A stretch of 64,000 nt of DNA. Source: Myrmaecium sp. VS I D KN 1. Taxonomy: Eukaryota; Ascomycota; Dothideomycetes; Valsariales; Valsariaceae. Positions 48,742 to 61,955 of the stretch are shown here, in pieces. The notes beneath the pieces were generated by a model, which ran no database searches, was not told the origin of the DNA, and was given only the letters and a program-made list of their open reading frames with translations. The translations under genes and the position numbers were made by a program. The stretch is taken from contig JADQAV010000017.1 of the NCBI GenBank assembly GCA_019775845.1, forward strand, positions 248,001 to 312,000. The letters run 5' to 3'. Position 1 is the first letter of the stretch. Each line of letters opens with the position of its first letter.

Positions 48742-49815
48742 CTATCTTTCAGTTCGGCTCGACCGCAGCATATTTCGGGCGCTTTCAGCATCAGCACGGG
48801 ACAGTTTCTGGTAGGCTATAAAGGAATTACTTACATCTTCTAGGTCGACGATCAAGCACTTTTCTTCGTTCATCCCTAAGATATCGTAGATCTTAAAAGT
48901 GTCTCCCTCAGCCCGCATAATCGTGCTTGACCCAGCATAGCATACATCCCCCTCTTTTCCGCACCGATTCGCCATTACAATAACGACTGGCTGTGAAGGC
49001 CGACTCCTAAGGATCGGCTGAAACCGCTGGACCCAATACGTCAGAGTATCGACATCCGGCGCTTGCGGTGTCGCGTCCAATCTCTCCGGGGGAAGACGTG
49101 TGAGCCAGGCCATGGACAAGGCTACGAGCGGGGAAGAAGCCTGAAGAGCCGCATTTGCGAACTCAAAGTCGGTCCATGGGGCGACGAACTTGTAGGGGTT
49201 GATGTCCATGCATATCCCGAGGGATACAAGCCCAAGACCGCCGAGCGGACCCGAGAAAAAGCGTTCGTCGCCTTCCTGGGCCCAAAGCTCGTCCGTGAAG
49301 TAGAGGAATGTTTTACGGTAGTTCTTCAGCACCTGCCCGGTTCGCGAGACGGTGACTGTGGAGTTGAAGTATTTGATCGGTTGTGTCGTCGTACGCTCGG
49401 GGTAGCCCACTGTGACGTGGCAATTGTAGTGCCTTGCTGTGTTTTGTGCCCATTGGGTTGATATTCCAGACGTTGTGGGTTCAAGAAAAGGTTGTATGGA
49501 CTCCGACGAAGGGAAGTTATAGCCTTGTTTTGTCTCAGCTCAGGGTTGGTGTACACCATATCCTCGAGGATATCGGGCGAATATTGGAAAGCAACAAAAG
49601 GAAGAGATGTCCATAGCCATAGAAAATAGACAGACATCGATCAATGTAAATACATCGGGAAGATTAAGCATACCTGAGAAAGCCATTTCCGGCAAGATCA
49701 GCCAGTCCAACTCTGCCGGTATGTTGGTGTTTGCCAAGATCTCATCTGCTCGGTCAATATTGGCCGCCACCTGGCCAACTTGCGGCGCAAATTGAAGGCA
49801 TGCTATCTTCATCAT
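48742..49815 (-). CDS. nta1: Protein N-terminal amidase, Nta1 type (nitrilase superfamily)
   Basis: Converts N-terminal Asn and Gln to Asp and Glu, feeding the Arg/N-degron pathway. The first exon is 49674-49815 and the second begins at 49523, separated by a 150 bp intron. The nitrilase catalytic triad is visible: Glu in LPEMAFSG, Lys in NYRKTFLY and Cys in LGICMDINP. Other family blocks are KIACLQFAPQVGQVAANIDR and PVVIVMANRCGKEGDVCYAG. If the second exon runs straight on, it stops at 48742 (307 residues). A good 53 bp intron, 48782-48834 (GTAAGT donor, CTGATG branch), would instead give a tail RPKYAAVEPN ending at 48749 (287 residues). The spliced end looks more natural. Two ATGs in tandem (49815 and 49812) leave the start ambiguous by one residue. 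Confidence 0.87.
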
Positions 49816-50238
49816 GATGTCTCATACAGCTGTGGCTATGCCCTAGGTCCTGGCAGGAGATTCAATATGCACAATTTGAAAGGCAAGGGAACGTTCAAGG
49901 GCGTGGTAGGTATGACGACAGTTCGTTCAGAAGTACCAACAGGAATGTTCCTCTCCCAGAGCGAATGTTTGATTAAATACCTGTGATCTTTCATATTTGA
50001 GGAAAGAGCAAGGGAGGATTTCCACCCACGGAGTGATCCATTACTTTTGCGGAGAAGGCGCACTGCAGATGAAACTGGGGAGATTGTTCGGGGATACTTC
50101 GCTGATCGCTTGGCGATGGAGCAGGCTGTTCCGGAGTATGACGATTCCAAGTCCACCCGGCGGTGTTTCCTCCAAAGCTTCAACCCAACACTGACTGTGA
50201 TTATGGCAATTGCCTGGTAGTCCTGATTACACGTCCAC
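49816..50238. promoter_or_regulatory. Divergent promoter region, nta1 / coq8
   Basis: 423 bp between divergent starts; no specific site recognised. Confidence 0.4.
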
Positions 50239-52853
50239 ATGGCAGGCAGACGGCTTTTGGATGCGGCGAAACTCTTCGCTGCCTCGAATTCCGTCGCCAA
50301 GCAGCACATAAATCTCCGAGCGCGTCAATTCGACATCTACACCAGGACATCTTCCCTCGCCAAAGCTGTCAAAGAACAGACAGATCGCGTCACCCTGACC
50401 GCAAAGGCGGCTATAGCTCTTGCGCAGCGATTCAACGAACCGCCGCCGTCCTATACTTCGAATTTTCCTCCTCGCCAATCTGAGACTCCTCGTGATGAAT
50501 CGATACCTCGGCAGACGAACATTTCGGACAGTGGTGACCCATATGTGCGAGAGGAAGGGATAACACAAGACCACCACTATGAAAGCTCCCCGCGGAACTC
50601 TGCATGGGAGCCCGCCAGCGACAAAGAGCTTAGGATCGAGCAGGAAGGTGCAGGAAGGACGCCTTTGCCCGATGGGAGTGTTCCGCCTGGAAAGACTCTG
50701 AAGGAGGAACCGCCAGTTTCCCAGGATACGTTCTCAAAGCGGCCTCTGACTGAGCCTCCAAAACAACCGCTGTCCGAGGAACAGCACAGGGCAGGAACCC
50801 ATGGCGTCAAGCCTGCAGCATCCAACGAATCCACTATACCACGACCACTTGGTCGCGCTCCACTTACCGCGGCTGAAGCTAGATGGTTACAACTCCAAGC
50901 GGAAGCTCGTATACCTTCTCACGCTACAATACCGGATTCTAAGGCGCAGTCAGGAAGCGCTGGACTCACGAAAGGACTGAACGAGGACGTGTTCTATTCC
51001 CCCGCTGGAACTGAGCAGGCTACGACTTCGTCGCTGCCGCGCAGCAAGATCCCCAAATACGAAAATGATACTCAAGAGAGTGTTGAGGATGTTGGGTCCG
51101 GAAAGATCAACGGAGACGTCTTTGCTAGGCCTTCAAGTGCTACAGGCGAGGAATTGCCTGAAGGGATTGACACAAATGTATTTCGTTCACCACGTGTGTC
51201 TAAGATGCTTGGAGGTGGTCTGAAAGGCGGTGGCCTCAAATCAGAATCCGCCAGAACTCCGATGGATCCTAAGTCTCCTCAGGAAGTCGTGAACCGTAGT
51301 TCAGCTGCCTCTGTGACCGCCGAGGAGAAGGACGAAATTCGGAACTTGGCATCCGCAATCGCTAAAGATGCGGACAACAGTGCCTCCAGCGGAGCCTCCG
51401 AAGTAAGCTCTTCCTCCGCGAACGGTCGCTCACTGGATCCGCGCTCATGCTGACAGTCGTGGACCAGATTCCTTCGATGGAGGTGCAGAAACAGGCGTAC
51501 CAGCTCCGCGAATCACGTGTGCCTTCTTCAAGAATAGGTCGCATTTGGCAATACGGCGGCCTTGGTGTGAGTATGGCTTTGGGAGCCATGGGCGAAGGAT
51601 TTCGTCGCGCCACCGGTAGTGGGGTCGCCAGTGGTTCTTTGGTATTAAGCCCAGCCAATATAGAGACACTCGTTGGCAAGCTCTCGCGTATGCGCGGTGC
51701 TGCGCTCAAACTTGGGCAGATGATGAGTTTTCAGGATTTAAAAACGCTTCCACCTGCTATCCATGAGGTTCTGCAAAGAGTTCAGGACGGTGCCGATTAT
51801 ATGCCAGCCTCGCAGAGAAACAAGGTCCTCGCTAAGAATCTGGGGCCAGATTGGAAAGATCTATTCTCATCCTTCGAAGACGTCCCGATCGCGGCGGCAT
51901 CGATTGGTCAGGTTCACAAAGCTACCCTCCGCTCCACAGGGCAAGCTGTGGCGGTCAAGGTGCAATATCCCGGCGTCGCCGAGTCCATTGATTCGGACCT
52001 GAACAATCTTTCTCTCCTTCTGACAGCTTCACGTTTGCTTCCGAAGGGCCTCTACCTCGACAAGACGATTGCCAATGCGCGAACAGAACTGGGATGGGAA
52101 TGTGACTATGCCCGAGAGGCACAATGCCAGCTCCGCTTCGAAGAGCTACTCAAGGATGAGACGGATACTTTCCGCGTTCCTCACGTGTTCCTCGAGGCCA
52201 GCGGGCCTCAAGTCCTCACCGGTGAACTCATGACCGGCATTGCCGTCACCAAGAACCCCTCACTGACCCAGGAACAACGCGACTGGATCGGCACACAGGT
52301 CCTCCGGCTCTGCTTCCGCGAGATCGCCGAGTTCCGCTTCATGCAGACCGACCCGAACTGGACCAACTTCCTCTACAACGCCGCGGATCAGAAGCTCGAA
52401 CTGCTCGATTTCGGCGCCAGCCGCGACTACCCGGTCGAGTTCATCGACCCGTACATGCGCACGCTCGCCGCCGCCGTCCGCAACGACCGGGACGCCGTCC
52501 AGGATCTCTCGGTCGAGCTGGGCTACCTGATCGGCTCGGAGAGCCGGGCGATGCTGGACGCGCACGTGAACAGCGTGCTCACCCTCGCCGAGCCCTTCGG
52601 CCACGCCGCGCCGGACGTCTACGACTTCCGCAACCAGACCGTCACCGACCGCGTCCGCGGCTTCATCCCCACCATGGTCCAGGAGCGCCTCACCCCGCCG
52701 CCGGAGGAGACGTACAGCCTGCACCGGAAGCTGAGCGGGGCATTCCTGCTCTGCGCCCGCCTGGGCAGCCGCGTCCCCTGCCGGGCCCTCTTCCAGGACG
52801 CGCTGCAGAAGTACGAGGAGAGCATCAAGGGGGCGGCGGCGTATGCGGTATGA
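50239..52853 (+). CDS. coq8: Coq8/ADCK3-type atypical kinase of ubiquinone synthesis
   Basis: UbiB/ABC1-family atypical kinase-ATPase of the mitochondrial inner membrane, needed for assembly of the coenzyme Q synthesis complex. Exons 50239-51402 and 51468-52853 give 849 residues. The start MAGRRLLDAAKLFAASNSVA is consistent with mitochondrial import. The first 390 residues are a long low-complexity region unlike the short leader in yeast, but filamentous fungi often have it. Family motifs are all present: KxGQ (ALKLGQMMSFQD) near residue 469, the Ala-rich loop AAASIGQVHKA near 531, VAVKVQYPG, and the metal-binding LDFGASRDY near 700. Codon use shifts to strongly G/C-ending in the last 600 bp. 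The acceptor is fixed by frame: of the candidate sites, only the one before IPSMEVQKQAYQL keeps phase. Confidence 0.94.
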
Positions 52854-53304
52854 ATGAGGGAAGGAGGCGTTGGAGCGTTGGAAAGACGATGACCCGGGGG
52901 GCTGGTGCGCCCCATTGTATATTATATACTTCGCCTTGTATTTATATGTCATAGGAAAAACGATGTTCTCTGATCAGCAGGCCGTGTTCTGCCTCCTCCT
53001 GATGTTCGACTTCATGTCACACATACTCACTACCAGTGGTCTCGGACGTAAGTTTGCCGTCTATCATCGTCGCGCCGTTACCTCGATGCATCACCGTGGA
53101 GAAAGCGAGATAAGGGAAAAAGAAATGATTTTTCTCATTGATTTCACAGCGTAACGACCTTATAACCCGGAAGACACCATCGAAGAACCCAATGCACCAA
53201 CCAAAAACGTCCCAAGGGTATCTAATACGGAAGAAATAGATGCATGACCTAGAGATCCAACGCGCGTGCTCCGCCGTGGTGGGGAAACGCTGAGGTGGTC
53301 CTAC
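52854..53304. other. Intergenic, convergent 3' ends of coq8 and cut12
   Basis: 451 bp; an AT-rich patch (about 52915-52950) may hold the coq8 polyadenylation signal. Nothing else seen. Confidence 0.4.
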
Positions 53305-54902
53305 TTACGCCTTCATCTGCTGCTGCTGCTGCCGCTCCTCCTTCCTCCTCCTCAGCCGCTCCTTCGCCGCCTCCGCCCGTGACTGGTCTCCTATTGACGA
53401 GGCCTTGACATCATCCGTGGAGGTTCGTGGCGGGGCTTTGTCCGACGGCTTCGGCCCCTCGTCTTTCCTCGGCTTGGTCAGCTTGGCCGGTGAAGCCCTC
53501 GCAACCGGCCGAGCGGCATGCATTGGTGATGGGGGCGCGGGTGCGGATGCGGTCGAGAGCGGGAGGGCCATGCGGTTGAAACTGAAGTGCCCGCCGCCGG
53601 AGGCGAAGTCCTCCATCCACGGATCCGGCGAGGAGGGCAGAGGGAGACTGGGCTCGTCGAAGTCATCCTGCGGCGGGACGTTCTCCTTGGGTGTGGAAGC
53701 GGCCGGCTTGCGCGGCGAGCGGCCGGGTGTCATGGGGAGCTCGGATGGAAGCTCGCCTGACTGGGGCGGGACTGCGGGTGCGTCGAAGTCGCGCGTAGAT
53801 TTCCGGCGGGGCGTGCGTTTCACCGGGGACTGAGATTGCCCACGAGCGGCGCGCGAACGGCAGCGAGCTCGCTCGGTGACGGTGATGGATTCCGGATCTT
53901 CAAGGCTGGGAGCGGGGGTATGCCGGACGTTGCTCCTGACCTCCATCTTGGCTGAAGCAATCTCAAGGCCTTTTACTCGCTTCTCGAGAGCTGCGATCTC
54001 GGTATCCCTTCGTTCGAGTTCCGCTAGAGCCTTTTCGAGTCGTCGTTGATACTCCCTCGCCTCTGCCTCAAGACTTTGCTCAATCTTCTGATGGCGCTTG
54101 CGCTCGTCTGACAGCCTCGCAGCAAGCTCCATGGCTTCGGCATCTTTCGTTTTGGCGAAGTTCTTGGCCACCTGCTGTTTTGCCACGAGCTTCTTCACTT
54201 CCTTCTCGCTTCTTTCTGCGTAGGACTCGTATTTCTCTTTCCAATACTTCCCCGACTCCGAGCGGGGTTCCATCACGTCTATAGTGATATCGTTGTCGTC
54301 CCGGGCTTTAGGCGTCGCCCTCGGTTTGCCTGCATCCCTAGCTTCGTACAGAGCATTCGTCAATTTGCTGGAGGATGACGGGCGCGCGATGGGAGTGTCG
54401 CCGGTCTTCGGTGTCCATGGACTGGGAAATTTGCCCGGACAGTCATTTGGAAGCCCGCTCCTTCCGAATAGACTCTTTTTTCCTTCATTATCAACAACAT
54501 GTGCTCCGAAGGAGACCGTCTTCCGGCTCTTGGCGGCCGTGCCAGGCGTCATCAAAATCCCTGCAGGTGCCTTCGATGGCGACGGTAACGCGCTCTGAGC
54601 CTCACTCCTCGGCCTTGGGATGTCGACGGCCTTCTCCTGGACCCGCGGCTTTGGTTCGTAGGCCTTTCTCGGCTCAGGCATGGTTGTCCGCTCGACCGGT
54701 TGGGGAGTGCCGAAGAGGGCGTGTTTGAATGCTCGCACGGCGAACACTGGGGCTGGGGTCTCTGGTGGTTCTATGAAGGTCTCGTTTGGGCCTTTGCAGG
54801 AGCTGTTAGACGGACTGGCTGAGACGCAGTTCCAGAAGGTGCACGCTTACCCGCTCCTTCCATCCCACTATCGTTGCGCGCTCCAGTGAACCATGACAGC
54901 AT
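53305..54902 (-). CDS. cut12: Spindle pole body protein Cut12
   Basis: Coiled-coil protein of the spindle pole body; in fission yeast it ties polo kinase activity to mitotic commitment. Exons 54851-54902 and 53305-54791 give 512 residues. The short first exon (MLSWFTGARNDSGMEGAG) is joined by a 59 bp intron to PNETFIEPPETPAPVFAVRA. That stretch and GILMTPGTAAKSRKTVSFG are the conserved N-terminal Cut12 blocks. A coiled coil spans about residues 200-325 (EKYESYAERSEKEVKKLVAK onward, heptad-like). The C-terminal third is Pro/Ser-rich with many SP/TP sites (TPGRSP, SQSPVKRTP), fitting CDK control, and ends in basic residues and a short Gln run. It is divergent from gcn2. Confidence 0.88.
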
Positions 54903-55529
54903 TGTCGAGTGACAGTTACGCAGAGATTCCAGGACGGATATGAGATGGCCAAGGGAGTATGGAAAGTCGGGTGTTTGGCGCTTGTATGACCGTTATTGAC
55001 CCCGGCGTGTGTTGCTGTTTGTTTTGGTTTGATTACGATCCGCGCTGGACCGGGACGATGATGCACGCCCTGAAAGGCTCCAGTCCTCGAGGCAAAGGAA
55101 AGAGGCGGGACGTGGATTGGGATGATGAAGCCGCGTTGCTGAAGCCTTCAAGATCTATATAGCATGCATGGGTAGGGATCGTGGCTCACATTAGAGTGTG
55201 AAATGTAGTGAATGTGCTTGCATGTGCGAGGGACAACAGACCCGGGAAAGGGTTCATCAGGCTAGAGGCGAGGTGGAGCCCCAGGGACCGCGACCGGCGA
55301 GTCATGGGCCGAGGTGGCTTGGATGCGACTGCCAATGTCTTGACAGCGCAGCATCGCAGCAGTTTCGCAACCTTTCGCAAACCCAATACCATTCATCCCT
55401 CACCAGAACGCCCGAGGCGGCGAATGGCAATGATATCCACCGTGTGAAGGGCAGCGGCTTCGGCTGCGTGTCTTCTGGTCATCGATCTACATCCGTGACC
55501 TCAGTAATGAACCTTCGACACCGCCCGAC
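54903..55529. promoter_or_regulatory. Divergent promoter region, cut12 / gcn2
   Basis: 627 bp shared by the two starts. No TGACTCA (Gcn4/CpcA) site was noticed. Confidence 0.45.
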
Positions 55530-58500
55530 ATGGCTCCAGCAAAATCGCCGTGGAAACACAACCCAAAGAATGGAACCCCAAAAAACGACTTCAGCCCAGG
55601 CAATGGGAAGCCCAGCTTCCCAGTCCCCGTTGCCCAGCCCGGCTCCGAGTATGCCAAGGAGCAGGACGATGAGATCGAGGTCTTGCAGGCCATTTACATG
55701 GAAGACTTCGAACAGGTGGAGTTGAAGGGAGCATGGAGTGTAAGTACATCACTAATTACTTGGAGAAAGCCCATTGATCTTTATTCCCCTGTGTTGTTGG
55801 CTTCCCGGGTCAAACTACGAAGCTCGCCTTTCGGCAGGAGTATATAAGAATATGTAACCAGTAAGGACAGTCTGAGCTGACTTTTGATGCAGAAAACGAC
55901 CGACCGCGCCTTTAAGCTACATTTGAAGGCATTCTCCAAACCAGAAATATCGGTCCTCCTCTCTGTGCGGCTAACTGCAACCTATCCGAAATCACTGCCA
56001 CTGCTATCGCTCGAGAAAGCCGAGCATCTTCGCGAGAAGACCCGGCAGAGGATCGAGAAAGTCATTGAGACGACGCCGAAGGTGAGTTTTTTCCTATTGT
56101 TTGCACATAGTCCTTCTAATAGGCCTGGCCCCAGGAACTTGCTGGCCAAGTGATGATACATGACATAGCCTCAGCAATTCAGGAGATCCTGGAAGATGAA
56201 GTGCTTGCTCGCGAACAGCAGCAAGCCTTACCAAGTCTTGAGGAAGAGCGTGCCGAACATGAAGCGGCGGCCGAAAAGCTGGCGCAGAAGCAGGAGGAGC
56301 AAATCCTCAAAGAGAAGGAGAAGGAGCGGGAAGAGGAAGAGCGGGTCCTGAAGCAGATGGTCGATGAGGAGGTCTCCCGGAGACGTGAGATGAAAAGACG
56401 TAACCGACCGGCAGTGCCTCAAAGTCTGGTTTCCAGCGAGTCCCTCAAGCAAGACCAATCGAGCAACATTGTTCCGTTTGATCGCAACGTCAGTATCGAA
56501 GACGATGGCAATACCATCATGTTCGACTCCGTCCGTCTGGTTGCAAGGTTCGCAAAAGGCCCTGTCACGGAGCTCTTCACGGCTACCCCAGTGCATCATC
56601 GGAGTGTTCTGCTCTCCTCGTTCATTCTCAAACGCGTACAGCTCAGCAGCACCAGCTCCACTGAATCACGGCTGAAGAAAGCGATCCTAGACTTTGAGGA
56701 TGAGCTAGAAGACCTGAAGCGCATCCGTCAGGAGAACATTATCAGTCTCCTGGATTTCAAGTTGGAGAAGCTAGAATCGGATGTTGCTGAGAAAGGTTGT
56801 ACCTGGCATCTCGACGTTCTTGTGGAATGTGCCAACAAAGGCTCACTAACCGATATGCTTGACATCATGGAAGCCCTTCCTGTCGACAGGGTTCGGTCAT
56901 GGTCTGTGGACTTACTTGAGGCGCTTGATTTCTACCATAGGAACGGCATTGTGCATAAACGGGTGCACACCAGCAATATCCTTATCTGCCGTCCTGAAAC
57001 GGGTGGTACAGTTGTCAAGCTCTCGGATGGCGGTTTCCAGGAGACCCTCCACGAGCTAACATATTTGACGCGCAAAGCTTCCAAGACCGCCTCAGCACGG
57101 TCTGCTTACTGGATTGCACCCGAATTGTCTCACGGAGGGACCCAGCGCCCCACGCGGAAGACTGATGTCTGGGATCTCGGCATTGTGTTTATACAGATGC
57201 TTTTTGGTTTGGAGGCGCCGCAGAAGTACACATCCCCGAGTTCGCTCATGGACGCGTTGGAGTTATCCGAACCGCTGCAGGAGATCATCCGTCGCTTCTT
57301 CAAGCCGGACCCCAAGAAACGCCCCTCTGCCTTCGATATCATCCCCTCTGAATTCCTGCGTAATAACGTTCCGGTAATCGTTCGTCCGGTCTCACCTCTT
57401 CGTACAAGGAGAACATCGGTGACTACGGGCGTTCCAATGGATCGTCGAGCCCGCCGAGAATCATCTAGTGCAGGCGTGCCGTTCTCCCGTTACGCCAACG
57501 AATGGGTTGAGGTTGGGCGACTAGGCAAGGGAGGCTATGGCGAGGTCGTCAAAGCGCGTAACAAGCTTGACGGGCGTATCTATGCCATCAAAAAGATCAA
57601 GCAGAACTCTGCGTCTGCCCTCACTGAAGTGTTGTCCGAGGTTATGCTGCTCTCGCGGTTGAACCATCCTTACGTGGTGCGGTACTATTCCGCCTGGCCC
57701 GAGGATGACTTCTCGAATAGCACAGAGACCGAAGGAGAATCCACCCTCTCTCCAGCCGAAACTTCGCTCGTTACCACGGAAGATGCCGAAGGCGAACCGA
57801 CCAGTTCTGCGTTTACCAGTACGGGCGGACTCGACTTCATTAGTTCCAGCGGGTATCCGAAGATTGAATTTGGCGAAGATTCAGATGGATCAGAAGAAGA
57901 TGATGGCATAGTGTTTGAGGAGGATGGCGATAGTGAGGATGAGACCGGTGATGAGGCAGAAGACGACGGAACGGAGCGGAGCCTGAGCCCGAACAACATG
58001 AGGAGGCCACCTTCGAGCCTCCGAGCCCGCCGTGTTAGAACCACTCTGTACATCCAGATGGAGTACTGTGAGCGGCATACTCTCCGCGACCTGATCCGTA
58101 AAGGGTTATACGACAACCCAGACGAGGTTTGGAGGCTTTTCCGGCAAATTCTGGAAGGACTTGCGCACATCCACAGTCACGGCATCATCCATCGCGACCT
58201 GAAGCCCGATAATGTGTTCATCGATGTCGCCAACAACCCCAGGATTGGAGACTTTGGTCTCGCCACCAGCGGACAGTATCAGTTAGCCGACAAAGCTGTA
58301 GCAGGGAGCAATGCTGATGGAGATATGACCCGCAGTATTGGAACCACTCTTTATGTTGCGCCGGAGCTAAAGTCGGGCGCAGGAGGAACATATAATGACA
58401 AAGTCGACATGTACTCGCTAGGCATTATCTTCTTCGAGATGTGCTACCCCCTCCGGACTGCCATGGAAAGAGATCAAGTCATCAGGAAGCTGCGAGAAAA

Positions 58501-60827
58501 GCAGCACACTCTACCTCCTGAATTCCAGAATCCTGATAAAGCTCTACAAGGCTCTATTATCCTTTCATTAATCAGTCACCGTCCGAGTGAGCGTCCAGGC
58601 AGTAGCGAACTCCTTCGAAGCGGGAAACTGCCGCTGCAAATCGAGGATGAAACGATAAGAGAGGCCCTGAAGGGACTTTCTGATCCACATTCTCCATACT
58701 ATCAACGGATGATGTCTGCACTCTTCTCGCAGACCCCGAACAAGCAAGTCAAGGACTTCGCTTGGGATGCAGCCGCAGGCAGCGCTGCGCATAACCTCAA
58801 AGCCAACGATGTGCTTCTCCAAGGGATCGTCAAAGATCGATTGACCTCGATTTTTCGACGGCATGGCGCTCTCGAAAACCAGCGGCAGCTGCTACTTCCC
58901 CGGTCGCCGTACTACACCAACTCGAACGTGGTTCAACTGTTCGATGCTTCGGGTACCTTGGTGCAACTGCCCTACGATTTGACACTTCCATACGCTCGGG
59001 CGATTGCCAAGCAAGAGCCTCCCGCGGAGAAGACGTTCACAATCGGCCATGTATTCAGAGACACTTTCACTGGAGGCGCTCCCCGGACTAACGGTGAGGC
59101 CGACTTTGACATCACCTCCTACGACACTCTGGACCTTGCCTTGAAGGAAGCTGAGGTTATCAAAGTCATTGATGAGGTCATCGATGAGTTCCCTTCTCTT
59201 TCTACAGCGCACATGTGTTTCCATCTGAGTCACTCTGATTTGCTCGAACTGATCATGGGCTATTGCCGGATCAACGCTCCCCAGCGGCCGGCGGTGAAGG
59301 AGATCCTCAGCAAACTCAACATCCACGATTTCACGTGGCAGAAGATCAAGAACGAGCTACGTTCGCCGACTATCGGGGTCTCTTCCACTTCGTTGGATGA
59401 CCTTGCCAAGTTCGACTGGAGAGATACGCCGGAGAAGGCGTTTGCGAAGATCCGGAGCTTGTTCCAAGGGACAGAATACTTGGACAAGACGCATGCTGTG
59501 TTTGCGCACCTCAGCACCGTCATCACCTACATGAAGCAGTTCAAGGTCAACCGAAAGATCTACATCAGCCCTCTGAGCTGTTTCAATGAGAAGTTTTACA
59601 CTGGTGAGTTCTACCTGTTCTATTTTTTCGACGGAGTACTTACTTGTTTAAAGGGGGTATCCTGTTCCAGTGCTTGTACGATACCAAACGACGAGACGTC
59701 CTTGCTGCCGGTGGTCGGTACGACAAACTGATCGAAGAACATCGACCGAAAGTTCAAGGTCATTTCACCGGTATGTAAATATGATCCCAGTACGTAAACG
59801 TCATTAATTTTCCGCTAGGATGTCATGCTGTCGGTATGAACCTTGGTTGGGATCGCTTGGTCACTTCGATGGCGAAATATCAGAAGAACCTTGGCAAGAC
59901 GGCGTCCTTCCTGAAGAAGTCCACGGAGGAGGAATTGGGTGGGCAATGGGCTACTCGGCGCGTAGGTATCCCTGCGCAAGCTATCATCAACCAGGGCTAA
60001 CTTTTGTATAGTGCGATATCCTTGTAGCCAGTTTCGATTCCGCCGTCCTGCGATCCGCGGGGGTGAAGATGGTCGGGGACCTTTGGGCTCACGACTTGAG
60101 CGCCGAGCTCGCCGTTGATGTGCGGTCGCCCGAAGAGCTGCTTTCACACTACCGCGATGACAAGCATAGTTGGATCGTCATCATCAAACACGATGCGCCA
60201 GGGACATCGAAGCCTGAGCTCAAAGTCAAGTCCCTTCTCCGCAAGGAGGATACCGACATTCGCAGTAGCGACTTGATCCCTTACCTGCGCTCGGAGCTTC
60301 GAGAGCGCGAGCACCGGGAGGCGGCGTACAACACCACCGGGATCGGGATCGGCAGCTCCACGACCACCAGGCAAACCCCTCGGCTTTTGCGGAACGGTGG
60401 CAGCACGGGATCTAGCTCCGGGCCAGCCAACGCGGCCGACCCCGACACCCCCAAGGCTCCCGTCTCCGTCCTGACCGCGCAGCACCGGTCGAAGAAGACG
60501 AACAAGTGGGCGATCGTGGCGTCGGCGCAGGCGCGGGCGCAGAGCCTGCTGGCGAGCTACTCGACCGCGCCGATCGCGGCGGTGGAGACCAAGGACGAGG
60601 TCATGGAGCTGATCCGGGAAACCCGCCTCAGCGACCCGGACTCGTGGCGGAAGGTGGTGCAGAGCGTGCCGCTGGCGGAGCGCGAGTACCTCCAGGAGAT
60701 CCACGACATGCTCCTCGGCTACGCCCGCGGCTGGAAGGAGGAGCAGGGCGGCGCGCCCGACGGTCGCGTCGCCTTCGTCTATAATTTCCGCACTGGCGGC
60801 TGCGTTTTGTATGATTTGGGCTTGTGA
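55530..60827 (+). CDS. gcn2: eIF2alpha kinase Gcn2 (CpcC)
   Basis: Senses uncharged tRNA and stalled ribosomes and phosphorylates eIF2alpha, starting general amino acid control. Exons 55530-55739, 55893-56081, 56135-59603, 59654-59770, 59819-59961 and 60012-60827 give 1647 residues. Order: RWD domain (about 45-150; DEIEVLQAIYMEDFE); charged coiled coil (about 150-200); pseudokinase (about 265-540), with IVHKRVHTSNILI and SDGGF instead of active HRD and DFG; active kinase (about 590-945), with GKGGYGEVVKA, YAIKKIKQ, a 110-residue acidic insert, HRDLKPDNV near 819 and DFGLA near 838; HisRS-like region (about 990-1400; LAAGGRYDKLIEEH, GCHAVGMNLGWDRL); and a C-terminal ribosome-binding and dimerisation part. 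The last exon contains a Thr/Ser/Asn-rich low-complexity patch and switches to very G/C-ending codons. All key catalytic residues are intact. Confidence 0.96.
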
Positions 60828-61931
60828 ATGGTGGAGGGGAGGGGGGTTCTTTAGCGTTGCTATGGGGATATCTCACATTCTTAGATCACATTGCATACCT
60901 TACGCATGGGACAGAAGAAGGGGGGAGCAGGGGAAGGGACCGATTCCGATCACGATGGATGGGAAATGAGCTGAACGTCGTTATTGAGTTACGTTGAGAT
61001 AGAATTTCCGTAATTATTCTTATCTTATTCTTACTTCCGAGATCCAACACTCTCTTTCCTTCGTTTTAAGGACTTTGTCCCTTCAGCCTCGTCATGCTTT
61101 TTCAATCTGCTGCTTTCTTCCCTATATAGTTGTTCTAATTGATGTTCTTGTGACGAAAGTATCAATAATTATAAAGGATGGTGGAATGTATTATGGAATT
61201 TCTTTTTTATCTTTCTTTTTTTTCCCCAATATCATAGAAAAATTAATAATAATCATAATACATAAACTTCGTCTAGATAGAGCGGATATCTACAAGGCTA
61301 GAAGGAATAATATGTGTATTTCTTATACTTTTCCTTCTTATTTCTTTCGTGATCATCATCTGTTCTGGTAGGCTGAGGGAGAGGTTCCTATACATATGTG
61401 TATATTTATATTCACATCCTCCATACTGACGTCTGTACCCTGCCCATCACCACGTCCACGAGAAATCTGAATTCCTTGAACCAGCTTCCCAGGCAATGAC
61501 AACATACCTATGTGTTTTCTTGTTTACTTGAACTTACCCAGGCAACGAGACAATATGTAGGTATCCAAAATCACTGCATTTAGGAAATGAAGAGAAGAAA
61601 AGCCACAGCGCACACCTACCGTGGTATTAGAAGCGCGACACCATTCCCTTCGCGGAATAAAGGAAGCCGGGGAGAAGGAGTAATTTACACCAACCTTTTT
61701 CTTTTCTCCTAGTGTCAACCAGAGATGGTCGTTTTACGGGCCGGCTAAACCGGATAATACACCGTCATCGCACGCAGTTGGCACTTACCCACGGTAAAAA
61801 CACAAAACCAGGCCAAAGAAAAGAACTGAAAGGAAAAGAAGGAAGAGGGAAAGAGAAGAAAAGAAAAGAAAGCACTGACCGCTGTTGTTCTTCTCTTTGC
61901 TTATCCACCCACGTCCAAGCAAGGAAGGCCG

Positions 61932-61955
61932 AAGGCAAGGCAAGGCAAGGCAAGG
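61932..61955 (+). repeat. AAGGC pentanucleotide microsatellite
   Basis: Four to five tandem copies of AAGGC in the epl1 upstream region. Confidence 0.65.

Noticed and set aside
55198-55725. Plus-strand frame overlapping the gcn2 start
   Set aside because: Out of frame with the RWD domain; no recognisable sequence.
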